Assembly: GCA_034440615.1 (NCBI GenBank)
Contig: JAOTOM010004142.1
Location: forward strand, 165,164-229,163
Source: Ashinkailepas kermadecensis
Taxonomy: Eukaryota > Arthropoda > Thecostraca > Neolepadidae
Direction of reading: 5' to 3'
Length of the DNA stretch: 64,000 bases
Shown in pieces: positions 47,644 through 60,268 of the stretch (positions are counted from its first letter, which is position 1; each line of letters starts with the position of its first letter). The notes under the pieces are model-generated. The model searched no databases and was not told the DNA's origin. It was given only the letters and a program-made list of their open reading frames with translations. The position numbers and the translations under genes are program-made.

Positions 47644-48054
47644 CCGTCACGTCGGGCTTGTTTACGACCGACGCCGACGTCACGCCATTTAGCGACGTCT
47701 GCTGATCGCTCACACGCCGATCCGCCTCCTGAGTCGAGCTGCAAATCGAGCGGCGAGATCTGAACCGAAGATCGAATTATCCAAGGTGGAGGGGCGGAAG
47801 CCGTCCACATCCTCGGCTGCCGACAGTCACTGCCGACGTCATACCTACTGCTGAGGACGGCGTGTCCACACCTAACGTCGCTCTCCGTCTGCGTCAGATC
47901 CGTCAGGACCCCTGCTGCGTCCGGTCGCCAGCCGCGTCAGGACTCCTGCTCTGCTCGACTCCTCAGATGCCCAGCCACACGGGCTGCTCTTGTCCAGTGG
48001 CCACGCACAGCTCGTGTGGGCCGGGCGTCGAGGGCTTGGTAGCAGCCTGCACCA

Positions 48055-48285
48055 GGCTCGGTACTGGTACCCAGGCTTGGTATTGGTACCCAGGCTTGGC
48101 ACTGGTACCCAGGCTTGGCACCGGTACCCAGGCTTGGTATTGGTACCCAGGCTTGGCACTGGTACCCAGACTTGGCACTGGTACCCAGGCTTGGCACCGG
48201 TACCCAGGCTTGGCACTGGTACCCAGGCTTGGCACTGGTACCCAGACTTGGCACTGGTACCCAGACTTGGCACTGGTAGCCAGTC
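48055..48285. repeat. 19-bp minisatellite, about 12 copies
   Basis: Unit GGTACCCAGGCTTGGCACT with CACT/TATT/CACC and GGC/GAC variants. Confidence 0.95.
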
Positions 48286-48499
48286 TGATCATCGAGTTTC
48301 AGCCGAGCGTGTTCATTTACATTCTTAGGAGGCCTCCTTCATGTCCCCCTCCCCCTCCTCTACCCAACTCGCTAAGCTTTCGTAATTTAACATGAACCCC
48401 TGCCCTATGGGCAGGCGTCCTTGATGCTCCCGCCTCGCCCAATCGGTACCTAGGAGATTTGCTTAATCGACGCCGAGGATCCAGCAGTTGTCCGAAGCA

Positions 48500-48765
48500 G
48501 AACCTCGGCTGAACTTCGGCTGAACTTCGGAAGAACTTCGGCTGGTCACTTCGGTGACGTCAAGCTACCAGCGATCCAGTCACTTCGGTGGCGTCCAGTA
48601 ACAAGCCGTTCAGTCACTTCGGTGACGTCCAACAAGCCGTCCAGTCAATTCAGTGGCGTCCAGTGACCAGCCGTTCAGTCCACTCAGGACGACGTCCAGT
48701 CACTTTAGTGATGTCCACTCACTTGAGTAATGCTCAGTCACTTGAGGGCCGTCCAGTCGTGACTG
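48500..48765. repeat. Degenerate GTCACTTCGGTGACGTCC repeat
   Basis: Repeated CAGTCACTTCGGTGACGTCC words with variable spacers. Several contain the palindrome-like TCACTTCGGTGA. Confidence 0.8.
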
Positions 48766-48824
48766 GGCCAATTGCCCATACATCGGTTAGGATGAGTGTT
48801 GATATCAAGTCCAAATGTGCATCT

Positions 48825-48848
48825 GAATGAGAGTCGGGACTCTCATTC
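48825..48848. other. Perfect hairpin, 11-bp arms
   Basis: GAATGAGAGTC and GACTCTCATTC are separated by GG. There is no T-run, and it lies inside an intron, so no terminator role is implied. Confidence 0.9.
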
Positions 48849-49983
48849 GGCTGGGTTTCCGGATGTGTCCAGACTAGGAGCGTCTAGACCAGTGTCCAGG
48901 AGCATCCATACGTGAGTCTATATGAGTGTTTGCATCACTGATTTAAACACCTACATTAAAAATGTTAAAACCGGATGAGTGCCCAGTTGAGAGCACGTGT
49001 TCTGAATATATTAATCAAGTCACACGAAGTGGACACTCCACTGTGGTTTGTGGAGTCATATGATCGTCGATCGATCATCGTCATATGACGTAAAAACTGA
49101 GTGGTCATATCACTCCGAAATAGCAACCACGTAATACTACGGTAGATAGCTTTGTGCAACATAGTTGCATTAATAAAAAAGAATACGCAAATTGTCAGTG
49201 CTTGTGTGCGTCTGCTTCTCTATCTACCATTGGAGTACTGTTGCCTGATTTTTCCCAGTGCGTCATCGACGCCAGTGCCGAATCGAGGGGTAAACTGGGG
49301 GGCACGTGGCGCCCCTTAAGCTGGAAAAGGTTCCCCTCCTGGACGCCCTAGAGTCCCGTCCTCCTCTGCATACGCTCAACGAGTTCTTTTTTCAACCATG
49401 GCGCCTTCCTCCCCCCCCCACCCAGCAGAAGTGTCCCCTGGATCAAAATTCCTGGACCCGCGCCTGACCAGCACAGGTCATCCGTGCGCCGGGCTCGGGC
49501 GGAGCTGCCGCTGGTCGCCAAGGCAACGGGCGCGGGCGGGTCACCGGGCCGCACCGCCGGCGGCGGCGTCTGTCGCCACGCTCGGCTCACCTTCGACACG
49601 CGCCGCGCGCCGCGACAGCGACCGCCGCGGCCGCCGTCATTGAAGTGCCGATCAAAGGGCTGGCTCTGCGCCGGCAAAAAGACAGCTGTCGTTCAGGAGC
49701 CGCGTCGGGTCACTTTTTCGGCCCGGCGCGCACGTGTTGCAACAATACATGTCTGTGAGCCGCCTGAGCGACGTGTCGCGCCGTGTGCAGCCAGGCGTGG
49801 GCAGGGGCGCCGCCGGGACACCCATGGTCGCGCGAGATCGGGCCTCCCGTCCGTCACTAGCGCGGATGAATCCCGCCGTCAGGTGTACGGGGTTTCGAGC
49901 GGCTTCAATTGGAGTTTTCCCAGATATCCACATCCGACAGTTGATTCACAGTTCGCTTGACGCTTGGGTATGTGTATGAATAG
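48849..49983. other. Intronic sequence with a palindrome and CpG-rich part
   Basis: Positions 49055-49089 form an imperfect palindrome, GTCATATGA...TCATATGAC, around CGATCGATC. The part from 49490 to 49860 is CpG-rich with no recognisable exon. Confidence 0.45.
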
Positions 49984-50253
<270 letters not shown>

Positions 50254-50499
50254 CAAGGGCGTCGCCACCGGGGGGCAGGGAGGCAGTCGCCCCCCTGCCG
50301 TCAAACAGGAGGGGCGCCGCCCCCCCTGAAATTTGAGGAGGCCCCTATCCGGAAATGCACAGGAAAAAAGTGAGCAATGAGGCCGACGAGGCACGAGAGG
50401 AGGCCTCCAAGACGTGAGAGGAGGCCCCTAATTTGAAGAAGGAGTCACCTAGGAGAGGATAGGAAGCCCCAGAAATCACGAGAGTGCCAAGAATTGGCA

Positions 50500-52200
50500 C
50501 GGAGGTCCCCAGGAATGCAAAGGATGCCCCCAGGATTGCAAAGGAGGCCCCCAGGATTGCAAAGGAGGCCTCCAGGATTACAAAGGAGGCCCCCTGGATT
50601 GAAAAGGAGGCCCCCAGGATTGCAAAGGAAGCCCCCAGGATTGCAAAGGAGGCCCCCAGGTTTGCAAAGGAGGACTCCAGGATTGCAAAGGAGACCCCAG
50701 GAATGCAAAGGAGGCCCTCGCGATTGCAAAGGAGGCCTCCAGGATTGCAAAGGAGGCCCCCAGGATTGCAAAGGAGGCCTCCAGGATTGCAAAGGAGGCC
50801 TCCAGGATTGAAAAGGAGGCCCCCAAGATTGCAAAGGAGGCCCCAGGATTGCAAATGAGGCCTCCATGATTACAAAGGAGGCCCCCTGGATTGAAAAAGA
50901 GGCCCCAGGATTGCAAAGGAGGCCCCCAGGTATGCAAAGGACTCCAGGATTGCAAAGGAGACCCCCAGGAATGCAAAGGAGGCCCTCACGATTGCAAAGG
51001 AGGCCTCCAGGATTACAAAGGAGGCCCCCAGGATTGAAAATGAGGCCCCAGGATTGCAAAGGAGTCCCCCAGGATTGCAAAGGAGGCCTCCAGGATTACA
51101 AAGGAGGCCCCCAGGATTACAAAGGAGTCCCCCAGGATTGAAAAAGAGGCCCCAGGATTGCAAAGGAGGCCCCCAGGATTGCAAAGGAGGCCCCCAAGTT
51201 TGCAAAGAAGGACTCCAGGATTGCAAAGGAGATCCCCAGGAATGCAAAGGAGGCTCTCACGATTGCAAAGGAGGCCTCCAGGATTACAAAGGAGGCCCCC
51301 AGGATTGAAAATGAGGCCCCAGGATTGCAAAGGATGCCCCCCGGATTGCAAAGGAGGCCTCCAGGATTGCAAAGGAGGCCCCAGGATTGCAAAGGAGCCC
51401 CCGGATTCCAAAGGATGCCCCAGGATTGCAAAGGAGGCCCCCATGATTACAAAGGAGGACTCCAGGATTGCAAAGGAGGCCCTCAGGATTGCAAAGGAGG
51501 ACACCAGGATTGCAAAGGAGGCCCCAGGATTGCAAAGGAGGCCTCCATGATTACAAAGGAGGCCCCCTGGATTGAAAATGAGGCCCCCAGGATTGCAAAG
51601 GAGGCCTCCAGGATTACAAAGGAGGCCCCCAGGATTACAAAGGAGTCCCCCAGGATTGAAAAGGAAGCCCGCAGGATTGCAGAGGAGGCCCCAGGATTGC
51701 AAAGGAGCCCCCGGATTGCAAAGGATGCCCCAGGATTGCAAAGGAGTCCCCCATGATTACAAAGGAGGACTCGGGCAGGATTGCAAAGAAGGCCCTCAGG
51801 CTTGCAAAGGAGGACACCAGGATTGCAAAGGAGGCCTCAGGATTGCAAAGGAGGCCCCATGATTACAAAGGTGGACTCCAGGATTGCAAAGGAGGCACCA
51901 TGATTGCAAAGGAGGCTCTCAGGATTACAAAGGAGGACTCCAGGATTACAAAGGGAGACCCACAGGATTGCAAAAGGAGGCCTCCAGGATTGCAAAGGAG
52001 GCCCCAGGATTGCACAGGAGGCCCCTAGGATTGCAAGGGAGGCCCTCAGGATTGCGAAGGAAGCCCACATGATTGTAAAGGAGGCCCCCAGGATTGCAAA
52101 GGAGGCCCCCAGGATTACAAAGGAGGCCCCCAGGATTGCAAAGGAGGCCCTCAGGATTGCAAAGGAGGCCCCCAGAATTGCAAAGGAGGCCCCAATACGG
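50500..52200. repeat. 21-bp minisatellite, about 80 copies
   Basis: The unit is GATTGCAAAGGAGGCCCC plus CAG, with CCC/CTC, GATTACAAAG and AATGCAAAG variants. Variants occur in runs that repeat at longer range. For example, the order TGGATTGAAAA, then AATGCAAAGGAGGCCCTCGCG recurs at about 50600, 50890 and 51140. This suggests duplications of blocks of a few hundred bases. Unit length is a multiple of three, so uninterrupted frames of 80-240 codons appear. Confidence 0.95.
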
Positions 52201-55060
52201 GAAGGGAGACCTCAGAAAATGAGAGAAGGCCCTAAGACGGAAGAGAAAGCCAGTGGATATAAGATGAGGTTTCGGAGACGTTTCGGAGTCCCCGAAACGG
52301 GTAAGGTTCCATCAAGATAGAAAAGGATAATCCAGAAAAGTGGCAGGAAGCACCTAATTCGGAAGAGGACGATATAAGATTGGAAAGAGACCCTATGATG
52401 CACGAGGAAGCCCCTAAAACAGGAGAGAATGGCCATTAGATAAGAGGGATGGCTCCCAGGCGAGAAAGAAGGCTTCAAGACGGGTAAGAAGGTCCCCAGG
52501 AAATGACAAGGTAACTGAGATAGGAAAGGTTGCGTGTAATTTGGAAGAGGAGCCACCTAAGAGAGAACAGGAGTCCACCAGGAGATAAGAGGCCAACCTT
52601 AAAATGGGAAAAGATAGAATCAAAACGCGGAACAGGAGGCCCCGAAGACGTAAGAGGAGGCCCCTAATTTGAAAAAGAAAGCCTCAAAAAGAAAAAAGGA
52701 GGCCCCTGCCGAACTCGAGAGGAGTCCCTCGAGATGGAGTAGGAGGTCTCCAGGGCCGAATGAGGCCCCGACGACCGGAAGGAATTCCCAGGAAATGAGA
52801 GAAGGCCCTTAAAAGGGGAGTGGTAGGTAGCAGGTATGGCAGGAGGCGAGGTTTCCAAAATTGAAGATCCCTCAAGACGGGTAAGCTTTGCGAGGACAAA
52901 GGAGGAGGCCCACGAGGCGTGGCATGAGACCCCTAATTTGGCAGAGGATGCCCCTGGAACATGAGAGGAAGTCCCATGCCATGTTAAAGGGGCCCCAGGA
53001 TGTGGGAGGAGGTCCTCCAAAACGGGAGAGGAGGACCATTGAATATGGAGGAGGGTAGGACGGACGAGAAGACGTCCAAAACCAGTAAAGAAGCTCCAGG
53101 AAATGAGACGAGACCCCTAAGACGCGAGAGGAGGTCTATAATTTGCAAGAAGCATCTGAAATGGCAGGAGTCGTGCCGGGGTACTTGAAAATCACGACAT
53201 GGGCCCAAAAAGATCCGGCCGGGGCCCCTGAAAATCTCGCTGAGCCTATGGGTACCAAAAATGCACGCCCGGATCATGAAAATCACGCTAGGGGCACGAT
53301 AAGTCGTACCGTTCCCCAACAGTATCATTTAGACACAAATGAAGCCGGGGCAACGAAAAACAATCCGGACATGGATGATCACTTTGGGGCCCCAACAATG
53401 ACACCAAAAGCATCCAAAACGTATTGGACACCCCAAAGTGCCGAGGTCGCTAAAACTCGCGCTAGGGATTCAAGCAAATGATGTCGGGACACAAAAGATT
53501 ACATTGGACTAAAAAAAGTCGCGTCACAACCTTCGAAAATCTCACTGGGGACCAAAAAAGTCGCGCCTGGACCCCAAAGGTTGCTGCTGCCCCAAAAATC
53601 AATTATCAACTGGAATGTCACTCTGCGCCCAAAAAAATCGGGTCAAAGTCCCCGCAAAACCCGTTGGGCACTGGAAAAAAACGTGTCAGGACACCGAAAA
53701 AAATCGCACCTGGAGACCGAAGAATCGTACCAGGACCCAAAAATATCACGTAAGGACCTATAGAAAAAATAGAACTCCTTCGGTGGCCGCAGTGACATAT
53801 CAAAGGGGCAAATGGCCCCTCCCTCCTAAGAGGGATATGCTCTCAAGAATCGAGCCCAGGCCCCCAAAAGTCGCGCTGGGACCACAAAAAATCGCGTCGG
53901 TCCACCAGAATTCGCGTAGTGGCTCAAAGTAAATACGTCGGGCCCCAGAAAACTCGCTCCGAGGCACGAAAATCTGCAACAGGAACTGCCAAGATCGCGT
54001 TGGGGTCACAGCTAAGTACAACGCGCCCCGCAAACTCGAACCGGTCCCACCAAATTTCGCGCTCGGACCCACAATTCGGTAGTACCAAAAATTTCTCGCT
54101 CTGACCCATCGGTAGTACCAAAAATTTGGTCTGGGCATCAAAAATTAACGTCGGGGCTACCAACAATTGGCGTCTATGGCCCCACATAGGCACCGTGGGA
54201 CCCCCAAAGTCCCATCGGTATCCTAAGAATAAAGCCTGAGCCCTCCAAAATCAGGAGGGATTGCAAAAAAGTCCGGGTCAGGACAATGGTTCTGGAGCAC
54301 CGAACATGTCATCAGATGCCTTGACAAATCGCGTACGGCATCGAAAAACATACCGGAGCTCGAAGAAAATCGAGGTGAGATACAAAAACATGGCACCAGG
54401 GACTCGAAAAATCAGGGCGGGATTCGGAAGTTAAAGAAAATTCAGAAGAGATCCACAAAAATCGCGTTGAGCCCAGATAACTGACGTTGGATCCCGGAAC
54501 CACGCGCCTGGGCGCCATAAGTCGCGCTGGGACCCAGACAAATCGCACCGAAGCCTCAAAATCGTACTGGGGCCCCACAAATGTGCGTCAGAAGCCCCAA
54601 ATAAACACAGCGGGACCCTAAGAGCACAACGGGGACCGAAAATGCGACTGGCCCTTCAAAGCGCGGTCTCGTAAAAAGCGGCAGGGTCCGAAAACATGCG
54701 TTGTAGCCATAACTATATATACCGGGAACACTAAAAAAAACAAAAAAAAAAAACACCGGAAGCTCTCAAGGCACACAGGGGCCATATGACCGCACAAGGG
54801 CCTGAAAAGAGGCTGGGGCCGCAAAAAGCAACATGATCCCAAAACGAACAAAAATACCGGGCACTGAGTAAACACATCGAGATCTTTGAAAGCGCCCCAA
54901 CTAAAAAAAAAATATTCGGTGCGCAAAAAAGCAACAAAACCCTAAAACGAGCAGGGGTTTCGAAAATGCGTTGGGCCTCTAACAAAAATGAATTGAAGCC
55001 TTAGGACACACCCGTAGACGAAGAAATACGAAACGGGTCCAAAGAAGTACACTCAGGCAG
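52201..55060. repeat. Degenerate repeats flanking the 21-bp array
   Basis: From 52200 to 53160, AGGAGGCCCC and GAGAGGAGG words persist at irregular spacing. From 53160 to 55060 they give way to words like AAAAATCGCGCTGGGACCC at roughly 25-35 bp spacing. I read this as older, decayed repeat of the same or a neighbouring array. No gene. Confidence 0.65.
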
Positions 55061-56640
55061 GGCTTCGGTTCGGTAGCCAACCTGGAAGCATGTTTAATCA
55101 AAGATATGAGGTGCATCAAAGCTCAGCGGGTATCCGCATTTCTTCACCATAAAATATGGTAAGAAGGGAACTAATGATCGAATTTAATTAATCTAATTTT
55201 CGCAGCGAACGCCCATACGAAGCATTTTATCCCGTCAGATATGGCGTAAGTCTATCATGTGGCAGCAATTAACAAAGTGTAGGAGGCCCAGCAGAATCCG
55301 TAGCATCGCACGAAGTGTGGCGAATGCGCCGAATGCGCAAGATGGGTGTGCACGTGGACTAACGTTGGCGTCGTGGCGACCGGGCACTATGAACTGCAAT
55401 GTCTGAAATTGGAAAATTGTACATTTTAAAGTGATTTGTGCAGGTGTAATTTCAGCAGTGCGAGGTGACTTATCAAGGAATACCGAAAAGAATACATTTG
55501 AACAGGTATGGGAGCTAGGGTTGAAATCCGACGAATCAGAAACAATAGTGGTAGATTAGGTCCCTCCACAGGATAATTCAGTTGATCACTAATTATTTTA
55601 TTTAAAAGTTCCCCTTTGACAAAATAGTGGTCGAAAACGGAAGACTTTATTCAGTAGTTGAAACCCCTCCAAATACGTTTGCCCCCTCCCCTTGACGCAA
55701 ATATGGGTGCGTCACTGGTCTCTCAATAATTTTCAGAACTTACGCCCATGGAGCAAAGCCAACATTGCGGGGGTAAATTCTCCCTCACAAGCATACAAAA
55801 CAACACCGATGACCCATATTAAATGGGAGGAATGATGTTTTAAAATGTATTTTCTTCCTACAAAGTTGTCTTCTGTGATTACAGCCTGCATGATTAGAGC
55901 TTCCCAGCTTCAGTACCTTCTCAACGACATAATTTACCAAACGGTACAGCACAGCGATAACCATGGGCGTGACGGCGTGGAATTCGAAGGTTTTGCATTA
56001 TTTATGCATTGTCATTGTTACATTGTTGCATTGCCATTGATGCATGGTTGTTCAATGCTTGTTCTTGCCGTGAATTTATTCGCGGAGTATTTATTATTTT
56101 AGCTTCTGTGCCAAGTGTCTTGCAGCCAGCACCAAATGTTATGAAAAAAAGAAGAAATAAATCCCTAAGATAAAATCAGAAAACCAATTCAATCCACTTC
56201 TCGTTGTCACCTTCGCGAAATTGTTGTCCTGGGACTGAGAAATGATCGTGTAAGTTTGTTTTTGAGATCAAGCTGATGGGAATGGCTAACAGTAGTGATG
56301 AACCTAGCTATATTCAGTTAAACTTGGTGAACAAAGAAGTGGGTTGATCAATGGGAGATATCTTTAAGATATGCTCAGCACGAGCCCCACCAGCTCGCTA
56401 CAATCTAGAGGTCAGCGGGAAGATTCTTCTCGTCGATAAAGCATAAAGATATTGGGTTGTTTTGGCACTGACGTATTTATCTACATTTGCTTATTTATAC
56501 CCTGGTATGGCTCGGTTCTCAGCGAAAAAAAGATTCTTGCTATTGCGCTTTGCGTAAACTATATACCATGCCAAGAACAAACAAGACATCAATATGAAAT
56601 CATGTTCCCCTTCGGGAACCATACTAAGAGCCTAAAAAGC
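55061..56640. other. Unique interior of the 6.5-kb element
   Basis: AT-rich, without long open frames or transposase motifs. At about 55700-55737 the minus strand reads CAGTGACGCACCC and then GGGGAGGGGG, which resembles another transposon end with no partner found. Confidence 0.45.
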
Positions 56641-56737
56641 AAGAGGAGGCCCTAACACAGTGGAGGCCCCTTTTCGGGGAGCAGGAGGCCCCCTATCAAC
56701 ATTGCCCCCCTGGAAGAATTTCGTGGCGACGCCACTG

Positions 56738-56738
56738 T

Positions 56739-56804
<66 letters not shown>
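56738..56804. repeat. (AT)n microsatellite, right of the 6.5-kb element
   Basis: TATACATATATAC followed by about 25 AT dinucleotides. It continues the microsatellite interrupted by the element. Confidence 0.95.
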
Positions 56805-56806
<2 letters not shown>

Positions 56807-57149
56807 GTTATACACTGTGCGTGTATCCATGCTCCAATTCACATTCATACCGTTCTACGCACATCAGCGACACAAGGATGTGGTACGATGCGATTGTGCA
56901 GTGGTGTACGCATGGGCACACAGTGTACACAGACCGAGCTACCAGGGCGCCCCGGATATCCGCCGTGCCGAGGCGACACGCGCAGTTGGATCGGCTGCCA
57001 CACTCCTGGGCCCGCAGTCTGACGAGACAGCCATGGACAAGTGCATGCAACCGCCTGGCAGCGTCCCAACGCCAGGTACGACGCGCAGCTGGACAGATTG
57101 CATTGGTGTCTGCGCACCGGCTCAAAGCCACAGCCGCGTCCACGGAAGT
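56805..57149. other. Intronic sequence, unassigned
   Basis: Open on both strands in parts but without a domain. No repeat is seen. Confidence 0.4.
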
Positions 57150-57161
57150 CGTGTGAACTCT

Positions 57162-57289
57162 GGTTGGTTATTGGTTTTTACGACACGTCGACCGTCGAGT
57201 CATATAGCGTCGCCAATCTCTCACGCCGATTGGTCGCGGGCGAAGAGTAGCGACAGGTGAGACTGTCGCTGACTGACTGACAGGTGAGA
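57162..57289 (-). mobile_element. Family 1 SINE with missing tRNA head
   Basis: Tail and body match the young copies down to GCGACAGGTGAGACT on the plus strand. The tRNA head is then replaced by TGTCGCTGACTGACTGACAG and a second GGTGAGAC. A perfect 12-bp target duplication, CGTGTGAACTCT, is at 57150-57161 and 57290-57301. It therefore inserted in this shortened form rather than being deleted later. Confidence 0.9.
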
Positions 57290-57301
57290 CGTGTGAACTC
57301 T

Positions 57302-58017
57302 CGTGCGGTTACAATCCGGCCGGTGCGGAAGTGGCGCGAGGTGTCCGCTGCGGTGTTAAAATAATGACTTCTCGTTAGGTGTGAGATGTCGAAACGAGGA
57401 CAGCAGGATTTCGAACTCGCCATGGAAATAACGTTATTTAAAATGTGTGATGTCCTGCAAACCAAGTTTTCACACAATTGCGTACATGTCACTGTTCTCG
57501 CTTTGCGTGAATTGAGAGGTAACTAATTTGGAAGCAACGATATCAACGATAACGATACGAACACCCGTGCTATAAACTGGTATTGTATAACGTAGCACAT
57601 CATTGGCAATCCCTTTACCTGGAATTGCACTACGATATGTTCGTTATCACGATCCCGGATCCGTTATGGTAAGCGTAAGCACGATACTTGTCAACGGGAT
57701 ATAGTTAGACACGATGAATGAAGACTTCGTAAACACGCACCAACAAGCATGATGTCGATACTTCTTTGGGAAGGATGTCGATTCAGTGCTCGGCAAGTGG
57801 CACATTCCACCCTAATTCCCGAACAGTGTATCACTGGCCTGCTGGGTGTCAACACCAGGCTTCAGTTCCGACGGCCCGGGGTCGTGGCGACGGCTGCGAC
57901 GCCGGCGGCGGGGCTCCAATCCCGGTGCATGACACGCGCACGTCAATCAGGCGTAATTGTCGGCATGTCGAAACTCGCGCTGACGGGCCTTGGCGTGACG
58001 CTAACGGCGCGATAGCA
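57302..58017. other. Intronic sequence, unassigned
   Basis: ACGATA-type words are frequent at 57540-57680. No gene or element is recognised. Confidence 0.4.
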
Positions 58018-58143
58018 CGCTTCACGCCCGATTCATGCTTCATGCTGCACGCCCGATTCATGCTTCATGCTGCACGCCCGATTCATGCCTCATGCTTCAC
58101 GCCCGATTCATGCTTCATGCTGCACGCCCGATTCATGCTTGTG
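58018..58143. repeat. 25-bp tandem repeat, five copies
   Basis: Unit CACGCCCGATTCATGCTTCA plus TGCTG. Confidence 0.93.
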
Positions 58144-58694
58144 GTCACCCCCCGGGTGAGGCTTCCGTGTTCTTGGCGTTGACAACGCAACACAGATAAT
58201 TCAGACTGCTTGTCATGAAACGTTTGCATAATAGAAAGGCCCCACTTCCGACCAGACCTGACGACATCAACGACAGTGGGAAGACATCGACAGCTCTCAT
58301 AAATAATGATTGCATCATACGTCATATGACATGGCTTCCTCGCACGCCCATTCCCTACCTGCCCTGTGATCAGTGACATGCGACTCGGTAAAACACCCGC
58401 AAAACGCCCAGGTCAGGCACCAAAAACAGACTGTGCGGCTACAAAAAGCCAGTATCGCCAGCGGACACCCGGCACAATCAGGAAACACACAACAAATGCC
58501 GGAGATTGGTGGAATTTGACAAGCCAAGTACAGCCTCGAAAAACGCCCCCGACTTCCGCTGTCTACTTCATCAACGTCCCAGGCCTGCCTCGTTAACACC
58601 GTTAATAAATTTCATAAGCAGCCTGATGAGAAAACAACACAGGGTGACAAAAACGCACCATGGCTTGTAGTTCGCCGCGGAAACCGATAATTAC
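58144..58694. other. Intronic sequence, unassigned
   Basis: No gene, RNA or element is recognised. Confidence 0.4.
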
Positions 58695-59070
58695 CGCGCG
58701 GCAGCACGGGATCCGGACAGTGACAGGATCCAGACAGTGACAGGATCCAGACAGTGACAGGATCCAGACAGTGACAGGATCCAGACAGTGACAGGATCCA
58801 GACAGTGACAGGATCCAGACAGTGACAGGATCCAGACGGATACGGGACCCAGGCAGTGACGGGACCCGCAGTGACGGGACCCAGGCAGTGACGGGATCCA
58901 GACAGTGACAGGATCCAGACGGATACGGGACCCAGGCAGTGACGGGACCCAGGCAGTTACGGGTTTTAGACAGTGACAGGACCCAAATAGTGACGGGATC
59001 TGGACGGTGACTGGATCCAGACAGTGACGGTTCCAGACAGTGACGGTTCCAGACAGTGGCGGGTTCCGGG
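58695..59070. repeat. 18-bp minisatellite, about 20 copies
   Basis: Unit GGATCCAGACAGTGACAG. The first seven copies are perfect or nearly so. Later ones change to GGGACCCAGGCAGTGACG, and one block with GGATACGGGACCC appears twice. Confidence 0.95.
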
Positions 59071-59189
59071 GGGGCAGGTCGAAACTGGGCTCGAGTTTGT
59101 CGCGGCCACACACGTAATGCTCCGACGATCTTTCTCCAGAAACTACTGAGCATCGCACCGACTTGTGGACCGGAAAGCCTGAGGACATG

Positions 59190-59430
59190 GTTATGGAGCC
59201 GGTCAATGGCGGAGTTAGCGCAGTAGTGTGGGTGGGACGGAGCGAGCCAGGGGCGGAGTCAGCGTCAGCGTAGGATGGAGCGAACCACGGGCGGGGTCAG
59301 CACCACCATAGGGGTAGGACGAAGACGGCCAGGGGCGGAGTCGGCGCCAGCACATTTATAGGACGGAGCGGGCCAGAGGCGGAGTCAGAAACATCGTATG
59401 GGTAGGACGGAGCGTACCAGGTGCGGATCT
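59190..59430. repeat. About 60-bp repeat, four to five copies
   Basis: GGGGCGGAGTCAG and GTAGGACGGAGCG words alternate, with variable spacers. Confidence 0.8.
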
Positions 59431-59869
59431 CCAGCTACGGTATGGAGGCTCATGAACCTATGCAGAGGGAACCATACACCGTGCGGGAACGTTTGTAAAA
59501 AAGTTGCGAGCAATCGCCATTGTATAGTACTGAACCAATAGCTAAGATATCGACAAGTGTCAAGCATGGCTCGGTAGCACAGCAAAAGGGAAGGCACCGC
59601 TCCCCCACCGCACCTTGTTAGGGTGCCTATATTTCGAGAGCACTACACCTTCGCGAGGTTCTTGGCTAAAAAACTGACAAGACATGTATGAATCCTGTTT
59701 GCCCCACCACCACTCCCAGACATGTTCTTGCTGCGCGCCAGTCATGGTCACACTAGCCCCTCCCCCCTCTGGCGCATCGGGTCACACTTATCCGACCGAC
59801 TGTGTCCGGCTAGCTAAATTGGCTATACGTGACCGGCTACCTATATTGACTACGTGTCCGGCTGCACAT
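59431..59869. other. Intronic sequence, unassigned
   Basis: Nothing is recognised. Confidence 0.4.
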
Positions 59870-60268
59870 ATCGACCACACGTCTGCAGCTGTTTACATTA
59901 GCCACACGTGTACGGCTGTCTACTTTGACCACACGTGTCCGGCTGACTATATTGACACAGGTGTCCGGCCGACTGGGTGTCCTGCTGGATATACTGGCCA
60001 CGTGTCTGGCTGTCTACATTGACCACACGTGCCCGGCCGGCTGGGTGTCCGGCTGTCTACATTGACCACACGTGCCCGGCCGGCTGGGTGTCCGGCTGTC
60101 TACATTGACCACACGTGCCCGGCCGGCTGGGTGTCCGGCTGTCTACACTGACCACACGTGCCCGGCCGGCTGGGTGTCCGGCTGTCTACATTGACCACAC
60201 GTGCCCGGCCGGCTGGGTGTCCGGCTGTCTACATTGACCACACGTGCCCGGCCGGCTGGGTGTCCGGC
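59870..60268. repeat. 43-bp minisatellite with a CACGTG in each core copy
   Basis: About six nearly exact copies from 60020 carry ACACGTGCCCGGCCGGCTGG and then GTGTCCGGCTGTCTACATTG. Older, shorter copies lie to the left, and some of those also keep CACGTG. The array is within intron 1, about 0.75-1.1 kb from the start exon. Confidence 0.93.

Larger units (their letters stand above)
50254..56737. mobile_element. 6.5-kb hAT-like non-autonomous element in an AT microsatellite
   Basis: Left end CAAGGGCGTCGCCAC and right end GTGGCGACGCCACTG are inverted repeats (13 of 15 paired). A GGGGGGCA-type G-run follows inward on both sides. The 8-bp sequence TATACATA flanks both ends exactly (50246-50253 and 56738-56745). 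Eight-base duplications and CAGTGGCG ends fit hAT-type elements. The caveat is that the flanks are AT repeats, where chance matches are easy. AGGAGGCCCC words occur near both ends and in the interior array. I found no transposase frame. Confidence 0.65.

Noticed and set aside
48055..48285. CRISPR-like direct repeats
   Set aside because: Units are contiguous with no unique spacers, and the context is a eukaryotic intron.
50345..51756. Frames of 100-240 codons resembling short-repeat proteins
   Set aside because: They come from the 21-bp minisatellite. Frames on both strands are open, and copies with indels shift between them.
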